Of a stretch of 64,000 bases of DNA, positions 37,700 through 46,873 are shown piece after piece (position 1 is the first letter of the stretch; every line of letters begins with the position of its first letter). Below the pieces are notes generated by a model. That model did no database searches. It was not told the DNA's origin and saw only the letters and a list, made by a program, of their open reading frames with translations. The translations under genes were made by a program, and so were the position numbers. Source of the DNA: Mycoavidus cysteinexigens (GTDB lineage Bacteria > Pseudomonadota > Gammaproteobacteria > Burkholderiales > Burkholderiaceae); contig NZ_AP018150.1 of the NCBI RefSeq assembly GCF_003966915.1, positions 434,001 to 498,000 of the forward strand, in the 5' to 3' direction.

Positions 37700-38437
37700 A
37701 TGCCCACTGACATCCACGCCACTCTCACCGCATTGCAACTGCATGGCATGGCCACGGCCTGGAGCGAGTTACAAGCCGAAAAGCCAAAACTCATTCATCG
37801 CCCTGAAATTTGGATAGAACGCCTGATCGCCGCTGAGCAAACAGATCGAGCATTACGCCGTTTACGCTATCAGCTTAAAGCTGCACGCTTTCCTATCCAT
37901 CGAGATTTACTCAGCTTTAATTGGCAAGAAACGCCTCTGTCACAAGCCGTCATCGAGCAACTCGCCACGGCCGACTTCACCGATGCCGCACATAACTTGA
38001 TCCTAGTCGGCGGGTGTGGAACGGGCAAAACTCATCTTGCCACGGCGCTGGGCGTGGCCACCATTCATGCCGGAAAACGGGTCCGTTTCTTCAACGGCGT
38101 CGAATTGGTCAACGCGCTCGAACACGAAAAGCAATTCGGTAAAACAGGTAACCTAGCCAAACGCCTTACACAGATTGATGCTCTCATCATTGACGAGCTT
38201 GGCTATTTGCCTTTCCCCGCTTCCAGTGGCGCACTGCTATTCCAGCTCATCGGACAGCTTTATGAGAAAACTTCTTTAATCATCACCACTAATCTCTCAT
38301 TTAGCGAATGGGTACAGGTCTTCGGCGACGCAAAAATGACCACCGCTCTCTTAGATCGTATTACTCACCATTGCCATATCCTGGAAACTGGCAATCAATC
38401 TTACCGTTTCAAACATCGAAATATCCCTTCAAATTGA
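37700..38437 (+). CDS. istB: IstB-like transposition helper ATPase
   Basis: An AAA+ ATPase of about 245 residues with Walker [10 protein letters not shown] and Walker [13 protein letters not shown]. IstB assembles on target DNA and stimulates the IstA transposase. The ATG at 37700 ([20 protein letters not shown]) overlaps the istA stop at 37708-37710, the usual coupling in IS21; upstream in-frame codons are inside istA. IstB looks intact although its partner is broken. Confidence 0.9.
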   Translation: MPTDIHATLTALQLHGMATAWSELQAEKPKLIHRPEIWIERLIAAEQTDRALRRLRYQLKAARFPIHRDLLSFNWQETPLSQAVIEQLATADFTDAAHNLILVGGCGTGKTHLATALGVATIHAGKRVRFFNGVELVNALEHEKQFGKTGNLAKRLTQIDALIIDELGYLPFPASSGALLFQLIGQLYEKTSLIITTNLSFSEWVQVFGDAKMTTALLDRITHHCHILETGNQSYRFKHRNIPSN

Positions 38438-38530
38438 GTCCCTTAACTGGAAACTTTTCGGCGCTGTTTACTGGCAAATTTTGGACGCTGTTTGACAGCT
38501 CAACGCTCTAGCCCATGCTGAGGAGTGGAA

Positions 38531-38791
38531 ATGAGTGAGGTATTTTTGACCGAAGCGCAAGTGGATGAGCTGACAGGGATCAGGCGAGGGCATACCCTTC
38601 GTCTTCGCACAAAGCCTGAAAAGCTTAGCAAATACCAACGTCAGGTTGAGTTTCTACGTGGAGAAGGGTTTGCATTTTTTACCAATGCGCGTGGTCGGCC
38701 TATCGTGACTCGAGCCGCAATTGAGGGGAGTCAAAAAACTGCTGAAAAGCCAGTTCGCAGGTGGTTACCTGAGGTATTGAGAGCCATATGA
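38531..38791 (+). CDS. DUF4224-type small phage protein beside integrase
   Basis: An 86-residue basic protein starting MSEVFLTEAQVDELTGIRRG with a C-terminal VTRAAIEG region. It fits the DUF4224 family, small proteins typically found immediately upstream of phage integrases; a role as excisionase or accessory DNA binder has been supposed but not proven. A GGAG ribosome site precedes the ATG at 38531. It ends one base before the integrase start, so the two are translationally coupled. Confidence 0.75.
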   Translation: MSEVFLTEAQVDELTGIRRGHTLRLRTKPEKLSKYQRQVEFLRGEGFAFFTNARGRPIVTRAAIEGSQKTAEKPVRRWLPEVLRAI

Positions 38792-38792
38792 G

Positions 38793-39905
38793 ATGGGCCG
38801 CAAACCAAGCCGTAATTTGAATTTGCCGCAAGGCTTGCGTGCTCGACACAGAAAATCGGGTACCTATTATTACCTTGACACAGGCACAGCGCCTCGCCGT
38901 GAGATTGCACTAGGCACAGATTATGCAGTGGCGGTCAAAAAGTGGGCGGAACTGACGATGAGTGATCAGGTTTACCATAAAGAGCATATTACGTTTAGGT
39001 ATGTGGCTGAGGGTTATCAGCGTGAAGTACTGCCTAAAAAGGCCTTGCGGACGCAGAAAGATAATTTGAAAGAATTGGCGAAGCTTTATGAATTTTTTGA
39101 TGCATCACCGGTAGCGTTAGACAATATTGAGCCGATCCATATTCGCCAATACCTAGATTGGCGTGTAAAAGATACGATCAGGCGGCGACAAGCGAAGGGA
39201 AAGGCGGTAAAAGGCGATGAAGGGCAAGTACGGGCAAATAGGGAAAAAGCTCTGCTTTCCCATATTTGGAATTTCGCACGCGAGCGAGGTTTAACGGAGA
39301 AGCCTAATCCATGTGCTGGAATACGTGGATTTAAGGAAATAGGCCGTGACACTTATGTAGACGATGTGACCTATAAAGCTGTGCTGACAGAGGCGGATGC
39401 CCCTACTCGGGATGCGATGGAGTTGGCTTATTTGACTGGTCAGCGCCCGGCAGATGTGCTTAAACTGGCACGGACTGATATTTGTGATGGAGCAATTGGG
39501 TTTCAACAAAATAAAACTAATAAGCGGCTACGTATCGCGATTGAAGGGCAGCTAGCTGAGCTGATCGAACGTCTGACGAAGCCAGCGGCAAAACCGGGTA
39601 AGGTGCGTTCACTCACATTGATATGTAGCGAAAGAGGCGAAGCGTTGACAGCTTTGGCGCTGCGCTTCCGGTTTGAAAAAGCACGTGAAAAAGCTGCGAA
39701 AGTTGCAAAAGAGGGAGGGCAGCATGATTTAGTTTCTGCTATTGAGGCTTTTCAATTCCGTGATTTACGAGCCAAAGCAGGCACGGATAAGGAAGAAAAA
39801 GAGGGTATGGCGGCGGCTAAAGATCAACTCGGTCATGCTGATGAAAAGATGACTCAACGGTATGTCCGACACCGCAAAGGTAAGCTGGTTACTCCGACCA
39901 GATAA
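38793..39905 (+). CDS. int: Phage tyrosine recombinase (integrase)
   Basis: A 370-residue tyrosine integrase. An N-terminal arm-binding-like region and a core-binding helical domain precede the catalytic domain. Catalytic residues visible are Arg218 in TGQRPADVL, Arg326 in FRDLRAKAGTD, the LGHADEKM motif and the nucleophile Tyr357 in TQRYVR. The usual first His of the HxxR box is Arg here, a variation seen in other phage integrases. It is followed at once by a terminator and an att-like repeat carrying the tRNA-Asn 3' end, which identifies its target site. It looks intact. Confidence 0.93.
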   Translation: MGRKPSRNLNLPQGLRARHRKSGTYYYLDTGTAPRREIALGTDYAVAVKKWAELTMSDQVYHKEHITFRYVAEGYQREVLPKKALRTQKDNLKELAKLYEFFDASPVALDNIEPIHIRQYLDWRVKDTIRRRQAKGKAVKGDEGQVRANREKALLSHIWNFARERGLTEKPNPCAGIRGFKEIGRDTYVDDVTYKAVLTEADAPTRDAMELAYLTGQRPADVLKLARTDICDGAIGFQQNKTNKRLRIAIEGQLAELIERLTKPAAKPGKVRSLTLICSERGEALTALALRFRFEKAREKAAKVAKEGGQHDLVSAIEAFQFRDLRAKAGTDKEEKEGMAAAKDQLGHADEKMTQRYVRHRKGKLVTPTR

Positions 39906-39941
39906 TCAGGAATTGCGGAACAACCCCATAATTGCGGAACA

Positions 39942-40051
39942 AAATAAAAAGGCCTACATTGCTGTAAGCCTTTTAGAATCTGGCTCCCCGACCAGGGCTC
40001 GAACCTGGGACCTGCGGATTAACAGACCTAGTAAATTTCTTTAAATATCAA
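39942..40051. repeat. Prophage attachment-like repeat, right copy
   Basis: The counterpart of 20621-20730, with the tRNA-Asn 3' fragment at 39981-40025. Both copies continue for about 25 bases past the tRNA part (AAATTTCTTTAAATATCAA) before diverging, so the repeat exceeds the tRNA identity block. The position immediately 3' of the integrase terminator is typical for attP/attR sites. Confidence 0.75.
39946..39975 (+). terminator. Rho-independent terminator after integrase
   Basis: A hairpin with arms AAAGGCCTACA and TGTAAGCCTTTT, interrupted by one mismatch, followed by a short T run, lies about 40 bases after the integrase stop. It is conserved in the left att copy at 20624-20654. Two copies of ATTGCGGAACAA sit between the stop codon and the hairpin. 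Confidence 0.65.
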
Positions 40052-40684
40052 TAACTTAGCGCATAATGTATTCTACAAAACGCAGAAAATTTGGTACTTA
40101 TTACAAGTGTTCCCGGGAATTTCTGAAAGGTTTGTAGAACAAAAATTATGCTAAATAATCTCTATTTTGTTCATGCCTGCTAATACGCTAAGTGCTCAAT
40201 TTACTGCGGTAATACGACAGCTGATCTAACTCATAAGCTTAAAATCGATCGTCAACGATGCCTGAGTGTTTCGATAAAAGAGCATTCTTTGAAATACCCC
40301 CGTTTCTCTCGTCCAGCATCTTCGACGACTAGAGTCATGATCTAAGTTGAGAAGCGCATTTTCCCCTTATAAATCAATGGATAACTAAAAATAGTTGTCA
40401 ATAATTTGTTAAAAGTTCACCTAGTATTTACAAGGCTTTACGAGATGCCGTTGACAAAAATCTGCTTGCATTTTTTCTATTCATAAAACTATAGTTAACT
40501 TCGAAATGTGCCCTTAATGCTCGTGCAGTAGAATGACTTTCGGGGTAACAGTAAAATACGGTAAGATCAATTTTGAAAGTTTTAGTACTTTTTAGCCTAT
40601 CTTATTCTTACCAAGGTTAGATTCTTCAGAAAAAGCTCGCTTGTCCTGTCTTACAACTAGTTCAAGATAAAAGGGGTAAAAACT
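40052..40684 (+). promoter_or_regulatory. AT-rich upstream region of NLR-7, one promoter candidate
   Basis: No gene is seen in these 633 bases. They do not resemble the upstream blocks of NLR-1 and NLR-5. A TTGACA at 40451-40456 is followed by AT-rich sequence (TTCTATTCATAAAA) at roughly the right distance for a -10 region, so a sigma-70 promoter there is plausible but weakly supported. The ribosome site AAAGGGG lies nine bases before the NLR-7 ATG. Confidence 0.35.
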
Positions 40685-43600
40685 ATGTTTTCAAGAGTCG
40701 CAGCAAGAGTCGTTGAGTCATGGCAACCGAGAACCACTGCTATGGAACGCGGACAAGCTTCTTTAAAACAAGCTGATGAGTTCATAGAGAAAAAGGAATT
40801 TGACCAAGCTCAGAATGAGCTTAATAGAGCGAAGGCTGCTTTTAAACACACTCTTCCAAATGTAAAAGAAGCAAAACCTTTTCTTGGAGAAATTTATCTA
40901 AGATGTGCAGACCTCCAATTAAAAAGAAATATTAATACTGAGAATGTGCGTAAAAACTACGCAAAAGCAATAGCCCACTTATCAGATGAAAATAAGCAGG
41001 CGGAAGTGGTAAAACGTTTAAATAACTTAGGATATTTATCCCCAGCTAAGCCACCAATTCAGAGAAAACCTACGCTTTCTCCATCGGCCGTAATCCCGCT
41101 ACCTCCCGTAGGATCAACTGGATTACCTGCACAATTTTTTCTTCAGTCTTCGTCTTTTTCCATGTCTACCCACTCTCCCGCTTTATATACGCTTGTGGGT
41201 CCTGATGAAATTAAAGATACTCGACATTTGGCCTGGTGCTTACAGCAAGCCCCTCTAGGCGAAGAACATCTTAATTTACAAAGGCAACTCTATTTGCTTG
41301 CGCGCGAAGTAATAGAACGTTTTGGTAAGAGGGCTGGTAAAGATTGGGAATGTATACGCGAAGCCATTGCCTTATCGGTAGTTCCTCACGTAGATTCTTA
41401 TAAATCATTAATCTTTCACGCAGTTGGAGGATTGAGTGCCGAAAAGCAGCTGCCTTTGAATATGCCTTTAGCACAGGGTCTTGCTTTAATGGTACGTCAA
41501 TGTCCCCCATCACTTTTAAAAAAAGAAGGAGGGATAAGTTCGGATACTTGGACAAGCATATTAAACGTCTTGCTGGAGCGCTTAAAAATTGTACATAAAG
41601 GTGACACTCAGCATGTACATCAATTGCTTCAGACCATTTCACAGTTACTTGATGCAATGGTGCAAGCAGGGGTGGCAGGTATCAATCGCACGCGTTTACA
41701 AAAGCCTCTCTACGATTTATTACGAGATGAAGAGATTTTAAACCCAAATAAGGATCTCGAGCTTACTTGGCAAATTCGCTATGCGCGCGAAGCCCTGGCG
41801 CATATTCCTAACGATGAAAGCAGGAAAGATGCAGTGCTGCGTTGCCTCTTCTCTGGGAGCATGGGTGTTTTGGGATTGGCCAGTGCAATTAAGAGTTGCG
41901 ATGTAGATAAATTATTAGAAAGTTTTAATCGTTTTGAGGAAGCGTTTAGTGGAGCACGTGAAGTAGCTAACGTGGTAGGTGCAATAGGTGGATTAAAAGA
42001 AGTGCTGAAGAATGCTACAGAGGCAAAAGAGTCGTTTGAAGAAATGCGAACAAGCCTTCAAGACAGAGATAAAAGCGAGAACTGCCAAAAAGAAAAAGGC
42101 TGGTATATGGCGCTGCAATTGATAGATCAATTAATTGAAGCCAACCAATTAGTGGAATTTGAACAATTTGTACGTGGTAACGAGAAAATTATCCATCTCC
42201 AAAACCCGTATCGTCAAAACCCAATTTTCTTACAGGGAGTGTGCCAGCGGTTGGAATGGATTGTTTGTACGCAAGAAGACGAGCTAATACAAGAGCAGGC
42301 AATTCAGTTTTTAAAAAGCTTAGCTGAGGATACCGCCTATTGGATGGGACCTAAAGCAAAAACTGAAGTAGTGAAATGGAAAGCTAAATCAACCTTAGAT
42401 CGGCTAGAAAGGCGCTCAGCTCAAATACTTGCGCCTGATGACAATTATGCTCCCCCTCCTTGGGATCCTGTGTGGAAAAATGAATTAAGCACTCAGTTGT
42501 TGTTGAAGGCACGATCGGAGTCAACCTCCATGCGCCGACTGATCATGCCCCAGCAAGACTTATTGTCATTGCAAAATTCAGCTCCGTTGGCCGATTTAGA
42601 TATTCAAAAATTGCAAGACACTTATTTAGATACCCTAGAGAAAGATACGGAAATCAAAGATGCGTTGGCCATGTATATAGCGCCAGAATGCACTTTGCTC
42701 AAAAATACAAGTGAACGCTTTGATTTGGGGGAGAAAGTGAAAGAATTCCTTGCTTCAGAGGAAAAGCAAGTGCTGCTTTTGCTGGGTGAGGCCGGATCGG
42801 GGAAATCAACATTTAACCGATACCTTGCCAGAAGCTTATGGGAAGAATATAGCAAAAATGCTGGCACAAGCCCAAGTCGAATTCCGTTATTTATTCCACT
42901 ATGGAGTCTAAATAACCCAGGTGCTAATCTGATTGTTGAATACTTGAAAAAAGAAGGGTTTTCAGAAAAAGAAATTTCGGAGTTGAAAAAAAATCATCAA
43001 TTCATTTTTATTTTAGATGGTTACGATGAAATCGAAGACCGAGCACAGATGTTTTATGCAAAGAATGAATTGGATAAATGGAAAGCTAAAGTGATTATTG
43101 CCAGCCGATCAGAATATCTAGGGGAAAATTATAGAAGTATATTTCATCCACTTAATAGACCTCAAGTACTCCAAGAATATAGATTGACACCGTTATCAGA
43201 GAAATCGATTGAGGGGTATATCAATAAATATGTGGTTTCAAAGTTGTCTGAAGTTGATCAGATTCAATTGAAGTCACAGTTAGTGACTTACATAGAAGAA
43301 GATTCAAAAAGAACAAAAGAACATGAAGAAATTTTAGAAAAAGCAATAAAAAATCATCAAGAAGCAAAGAGAAAAAATGAAGAAATACAAGAAATTTCAG
43401 AGGAAAATTTAGAGGAAAGGCAAAAACTTGAAGAAGAAGTACAAAGGTATCAACAAGAAGTAGATGATATGATAAAAATGGTAAAAAAGAGGATAGACAA
43501 AGAAAAAAGGTTTAAAGCGGAAATTCTAAAATTATCTAAAGGCCCGAATTCTATATATGACTATGTGGAGATATATTTAGCCGAAGAGTCGTCCGGGTGG

Positions 43601-46435
43601 AATGCTATTAAGTACAAAAGTGCACTTAAGCAATTTAACTTAACAGCGTTGGTAGATAATCCTTTCCTATTAAGAATTGCGCTGGAAATCTTACCCACTT
43701 TAGATAAAGAGGATCAAAGTGCTACTAGCAAGCAACGTTCCACTCGGGTTACTTTATATGACCAGTTTGTGCAAAACTGGTTTGAGCGCTCTGATGATCG
43801 CTTAAAGTTGATTCAATTAACGAAAGACGAGCGAAAAGCATTTAATCGCTTAAGTGAAGAAGGTTTTACTGCTCACGGTATTCGTTTTAGTCAGAACTTA
43901 GCTTTAGCAATGTATGAGAGTCAAAAAGTAGTAGTAACTTATTCGGAGGCATCTCCTCCTTGGAGCCAAGATAGGGAGCCTTTTTTGAATAATGATAGTG
44001 AAAAAATGAGGTTGTTACGTTTTAGCACACCCTTAAGTCGCCAAGGCAATCAATATCGGTTTATTCATAAAACGTTACGGGATTATTTTGTGGCGCGCGC
44101 GCTATGGGAAGAACTAGGTGCTCATGACAAGGTTAAACCATCCTCTTGGTTCAACAGATTAAATTTACTGAGCGATCCAGCGATACTGCAATTCATGGTG
44201 GAGCGGGTACAACAAAACGCCGAGTTGAAGGGGGAACTTTTACGAGTGGTTAAGCGCTCCGAAAAAGAATCTAAGTTAGAGAAAGGAGCAGTCAATGCTA
44301 TGACTCTCTTGGTTAGAGCAGGAGTGCAGTTTAATGGAGCGGATTTAAAAGGAATTCGGATTCCAGGAGCTGATCTAAGTAATGGCGTATTTGATGCTGC
44401 ACAATTACAAAGGGCAGATTTAACGAACGTTAATCTTTGCAATAGCTGGCTGCGTGGGGCTAATTTAGATGGCGCTCAAATGGAAGGAGTACAGTTTGGT
44501 GAATGGCCGTTTCTTCAAGAAGAAAGCGAAGTTTTTTGCTGTGCGTATTCACCTGATGGGGAAACCTTTGCTTTGGGACTTAAAAACCACGGTATCAACG
44601 TGTATACGACTTCAAATTGGAAAAACCTTTGGACATTACAAGCCCATAACGAAGCTGTTACGAAGGTTGTGTACTCGCCGAAAAAGGGACAACTTGCCTC
44701 TAGCAGTTGGGACAAGACCGTGCGGCTATGGGATATAACAACCGGGTCTGCGCTCCAAATCTTAAGCGGCCATAAAGTCGCTGTTTATAGCATCGCGTAT
44801 TCTCCGAACGGTAACCAGATCGCGTCTGGCAGTGGAGATGCAACAGTTCGGATATGGGATGTTGAAACAGGTGCTCTTCTTTGCGCTTTAAGTGGCCACG
44901 GTAATTTGGTTTCGAGCGTCGCGTATTCACCAAAAAAAGAGAAGCAGCTTGCCTCGAGCAGCCATGACAAGACTGTACGAATATGGGATGGGGAAACTGG
45001 GGTTATGCTCCAGAATTTAAGGGGTCATAGCAAAGAAGTTAGTAGAATCTCGTACTCGCCAACGGGCGTTCAGCTTGCTTCATGCAGTGATGATGGCACC
45101 GTACGACTATGGGATGTGGAAACAGGCACTTGCCAATACACTTTCAATTTAAGCAACCATGGTGATCCGATTTGGAGTATCGCATATTCACCGTGCGGTA
45201 CTGAGCTTGCTTCAGGTAGTGGAACTGGCATTGTGTATTTGCTAGACGTAGAAACCAGTTTTTGTCGCCAAATTTTAAAAGGGCATCTTGGAGGCATTTA
45301 CAGTGTCATGTATTCGCCAAACGGCGCTCAGCTAGCCTCAGTCGGTCCTGATAAAACCGTGCGGTTATGGGACGTTAAAATCGGCTCTTTCTGCGCCCCT
45401 TCAAGTTATAGTCATAATAATTTTGTCCATAGCGTTGAGTATTCATTAGACGGCAATCAAATTGCTTCGGGCAGTTTAGATCAAACTATTCGGCTATGGG
45501 ACATGGCGACCGGCACTTGCCGTCATACCTTCATTGGCCATACAGGTGAGGTCAGGAGCTTGGCGTATTCACCAAAAAGTGATCAACTCGCCTCGGGCAG
45601 TGTTGATAAAACGGTGAGGCTATGGGATATAGAAACCGGGGCTATTCGCCACACTTTAACTGGTCATACAGGCTGGATTAGAAGCATAGCGTATTCACCA
45701 ACAGGAGATCAGATAGCTTCGGGCGGCCAAGATACAACCGTACGGCTTTGGGACGTGAAAAGTGGGTTTATTTCCCGCATCTTGAGAGGTCATAAAGATT
45801 CAATTACGAGTATTACGTATTCGCCGGATGGCGCTCAGCTTGCCTCGAGCAATGAAGACGAGACAATACGGCTGTGGGATGCAAGAAGTGGGATTTTTAT
45901 CCACGATTTAATCGGCCATACAGGTCCAGTAAACAGTGTAATGTATTCACTAAGCGGTACACAGCTCGCTTCAGGCGGTGATGACCATACTATACGGCTT
46001 TGGGACCTTAAAACTGCCGCTTGTTCTCGCATATTAAATGGCCATTGCGATGAGGTCTGGGTTGTAAAATATTCTCCGGAGGGGACCCAGCTTGTTTCGG
46101 GCAGTAGGGACCATACTGTGCGGCTGTGGGACGTGAAAACCGGCCTGTGCCAGATGGTACTTCAAGGCTTTAACGGACCAGTGGCGAGTGTTGCTTGGAA
46201 AATGATCTCCAACAGCCTCTATTTGGCGACCGGCAGTCATGACCACTCTGTACGGCAGTGGCAAATCATTCGAGAGGAGGTTCGCTATAAGGCGCTTCTT
46301 TGCTGGAGTTCAGAAAATAATATGCTTACGGCATTCGATACATCTATCCAAAGCGTACAAGGCCTAAGCCAATTAAACCAGAGGCTATTAGAGCAGCGAG
46401 GAGCGGTAAGCAGTGACTGCGAGAAGAGCGAATAA
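40685..46435 (+). CDS. NLR-7: TPR-like/helical, NACHT with coiled-coil insert, pentapeptide, 14x WD40
   Basis: A 1916-residue STAND ATPase. TPR-like helices (ASLKQADEFIEKKEFDQAQN) open the protein and the long helical module follows. Walker A is GEAGSGKS at 701-708 and Walker B FIFILDGYDE. Unlike its paralogues it has about 100 extra residues at roughly 850-955, almost purely Lys/Glu/Gln/Ile and strongly coiled-coil-like (RKNEEIQEISEENLEERQKL), inside the helical part after the ATPase core. The winged-helix end has FIHKTLRDYFVARALWEE. Pentapeptide repeats start near 1222, and 14 WD40 blades cover about 1279-1862. The cap ends LLEQRGAVS. The beta-rich short-class motif is absent. Confidence 0.95.
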   Translation: MFSRVAARVVESWQPRTTAMERGQASLKQADEFIEKKEFDQAQNELNRAKAAFKHTLPNVKEAKPFLGEIYLRCADLQLKRNINTENVRKNYAKAIAHLSDENKQAEVVKRLNNLGYLSPAKPPIQRKPTLSPSAVIPLPPVGSTGLPAQFFLQSSSFSMSTHSPALYTLVGPDEIKDTRHLAWCLQQAPLGEEHLNLQRQLYLLAREVIERFGKRAGKDWECIREAIALSVVPHVDSYKSLIFHAVGGLSAEKQLPLNMPLAQGLALMVRQCPPSLLKKEGGISSDTWTSILNVLLERLKIVHKGDTQHVHQLLQTISQLLDAMVQAGVAGINRTRLQKPLYDLLRDEEILNPNKDLELTWQIRYAREALAHIPNDESRKDAVLRCLFSGSMGVLGLASAIKSCDVDKLLESFNRFEEAFSGAREVANVVGAIGGLKEVLKNATEAKESFEEMRTSLQDRDKSENCQKEKGWYMALQLIDQLIEANQLVEFEQFVRGNEKIIHLQNPYRQNPIFLQGVCQRLEWIVCTQEDELIQEQAIQFLKSLAEDTAYWMGPKAKTEVVKWKAKSTLDRLERRSAQILAPDDNYAPPPWDPVWKNELSTQLLLKARSESTSMRRLIMPQQDLLSLQNSAPLADLDIQKLQDTYLDTLEKDTEIKDALAMYIAPECTLLKNTSERFDLGEKVKEFLASEEKQVLLLLGEAGSGKSTFNRYLARSLWEEYSKNAGTSPSRIPLFIPLWSLNNPGANLIVEYLKKEGFSEKEISELKKNHQFIFILDGYDEIEDRAQMFYAKNELDKWKAKVIIASRSEYLGENYRSIFHPLNRPQVLQEYRLTPLSEKSIEGYINKYVVSKLSEVDQIQLKSQLVTYIEEDSKRTKEHEEILEKAIKNHQEAKRKNEEIQEISEENLEERQKLEEEVQRYQQEVDDMIKMVKKRIDKEKRFKAEILKLSKGPNSIYDYVEIYLAEESSGWNAIKYKSALKQFNLTALVDNPFLLRIALEILPTLDKEDQSATSKQRSTRVTLYDQFVQNWFERSDDRLKLIQLTKDERKAFNRLSEEGFTAHGIRFSQNLALAMYESQKVVVTYSEASPPWSQDREPFLNNDSEKMRLLRFSTPLSRQGNQYRFIHKTLRDYFVARALWEELGAHDKVKPSSWFNRLNLLSDPAILQFMVERVQQNAELKGELLRVVKRSEKESKLEKGAVNAMTLLVRAGVQFNGADLKGIRIPGADLSNGVFDAAQLQRADLTNVNLCNSWLRGANLDGAQMEGVQFGEWPFLQEESEVFCCAYSPDGETFALGLKNHGINVYTTSNWKNLWTLQAHNEAVTKVVYSPKKGQLASSSWDKTVRLWDITTGSALQILSGHKVAVYSIAYSPNGNQIASGSGDATVRIWDVETGALLCALSGHGNLVSSVAYSPKKEKQLASSSHDKTVRIWDGETGVMLQNLRGHSKEVSRISYSPTGVQLASCSDDGTVRLWDVETGTCQYTFNLSNHGDPIWSIAYSPCGTELASGSGTGIVYLLDVETSFCRQILKGHLGGIYSVMYSPNGAQLASVGPDKTVRLWDVKIGSFCAPSSYSHNNFVHSVEYSLDGNQIASGSLDQTIRLWDMATGTCRHTFIGHTGEVRSLAYSPKSDQLASGSVDKTVRLWDIETGAIRHTLTGHTGWIRSIAYSPTGDQIASGGQDTTVRLWDVKSGFISRILRGHKDSITSITYSPDGAQLASSNEDETIRLWDARSGIFIHDLIGHTGPVNSVMYSLSGTQLASGGDDHTIRLWDLKTAACSRILNGHCDEVWVVKYSPEGTQLVSGSRDHTVRLWDVKTGLCQMVLQGFNGPVASVAWKMISNSLYLATGSHDHSVRQWQIIREEVRYKALLCWSSENNMLTAFDTSIQSVQGLSQLNQRLLEQRGAVSSDCEKSE

Positions 46436-46570
46436 ATTATTTACGTAGAGTTATTTTAAGAGGATACAAAGGCAGAAATACCTCCGAGCCAAATGATGAA
46501 ATTTTACGATAGTGGGTTATTATCAGGCATATTTCATCACGTAAAGGGGTTGACTGACTTTGTTTTTGAA

Positions 46571-46702
46571 TTCTGCAGCTGCTGATAAAACTCTCTTAGT
46601 CCAAGTGCTTGCTCGCGCCATTGCCAACAAACGCTGGCATTAAAGGCGTCGGCTTCGGCAACTTCAGCAAGCGAAATGCTGGTGGGTTCTCGGTCAAACT
46701 CG
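46571..46702 (-). pseudogene. Rz 3'-end scar (between NLR-7 and NLR-8)
   Basis: The complement encodes AEVAEADAFNASVCWQWREQ and QALGLREFYQQLQ of Rz, with the same breakpoint towards the NLR-8 leader as the other scars. It is the most conserved scar and joins the leader almost identically to the scar at 7117-7276. Confidence 0.8.
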
Positions 46703-46873
46703 GGAATCCAGATAGAAGCCAAAATGGCGGGATCATTTTCAGAGTCTCTGATATTGCCCATGCTGTCGTAATTTTGGGTAGATAGGTTTTATTCAATGAA
46801 GGCTGAATTTTTATCCGATAGTAAATCATTCAGATATAGGTTAAATACTAAATATTAGAAAGGGGTAGCCAGC
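46703..46873 (+). promoter_or_regulatory. Leader of NLR-8
   Basis: Nearly identical to the NLR-2 leader at 7277-7445, including the inverted repeat around ATTCAATGAAGGCTGAAT and the ribosome site AAAGGGGTAGCCAGC before the ATG. The identity indicates that NLR-2 and NLR-8 derive from a recent common duplication unit even though they now lie 39 kb apart. Confidence 0.5.

Larger units (their letters stand above)
34860..37710 (+). pseudogene. istA: istA transposase, split by IS256 and a nonsense codon
   Basis: The N-terminal part has the helix-turn-helix SISAIAREMGLSRPTVRKHI and the DDE core start (QFDWSHEHVEL, and D in RIIYDNLKTVV). A TGA at 35526-35528 interrupts the frame where a leucine is expected after LANHY; the same frame then continues with FEPVACTPAAGWEKGQIENQ. 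An IS256 copy enters after codons for RKRACH, and the frame resumes on the far side at about 37055 with CHSGRTINECFQEEQRLLRP and runs to 37710. The gene is therefore doubly inactivated. The ATG at 34860 is preferred over the upstream in-frame start. Confidence 0.85.
34747..38497 (+). mobile_element. IS21-family element, interrupted by IS256
   Basis: The left end reads TGTAAAACAGCGTGCAAAAC and the complement of the right end reads TGTCAAACAGCGTCCAAAAT. Each end carries a second copy of the CAGCG-C-AAAAGTTTCC motif inward, as is usual for IS21. The element contains istA (broken) and istB. The left flank is the lysozyme gene but the right flank is unrelated, so no matching target duplication is seen and a deletion next to the element is likely. 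Confidence 0.85.
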
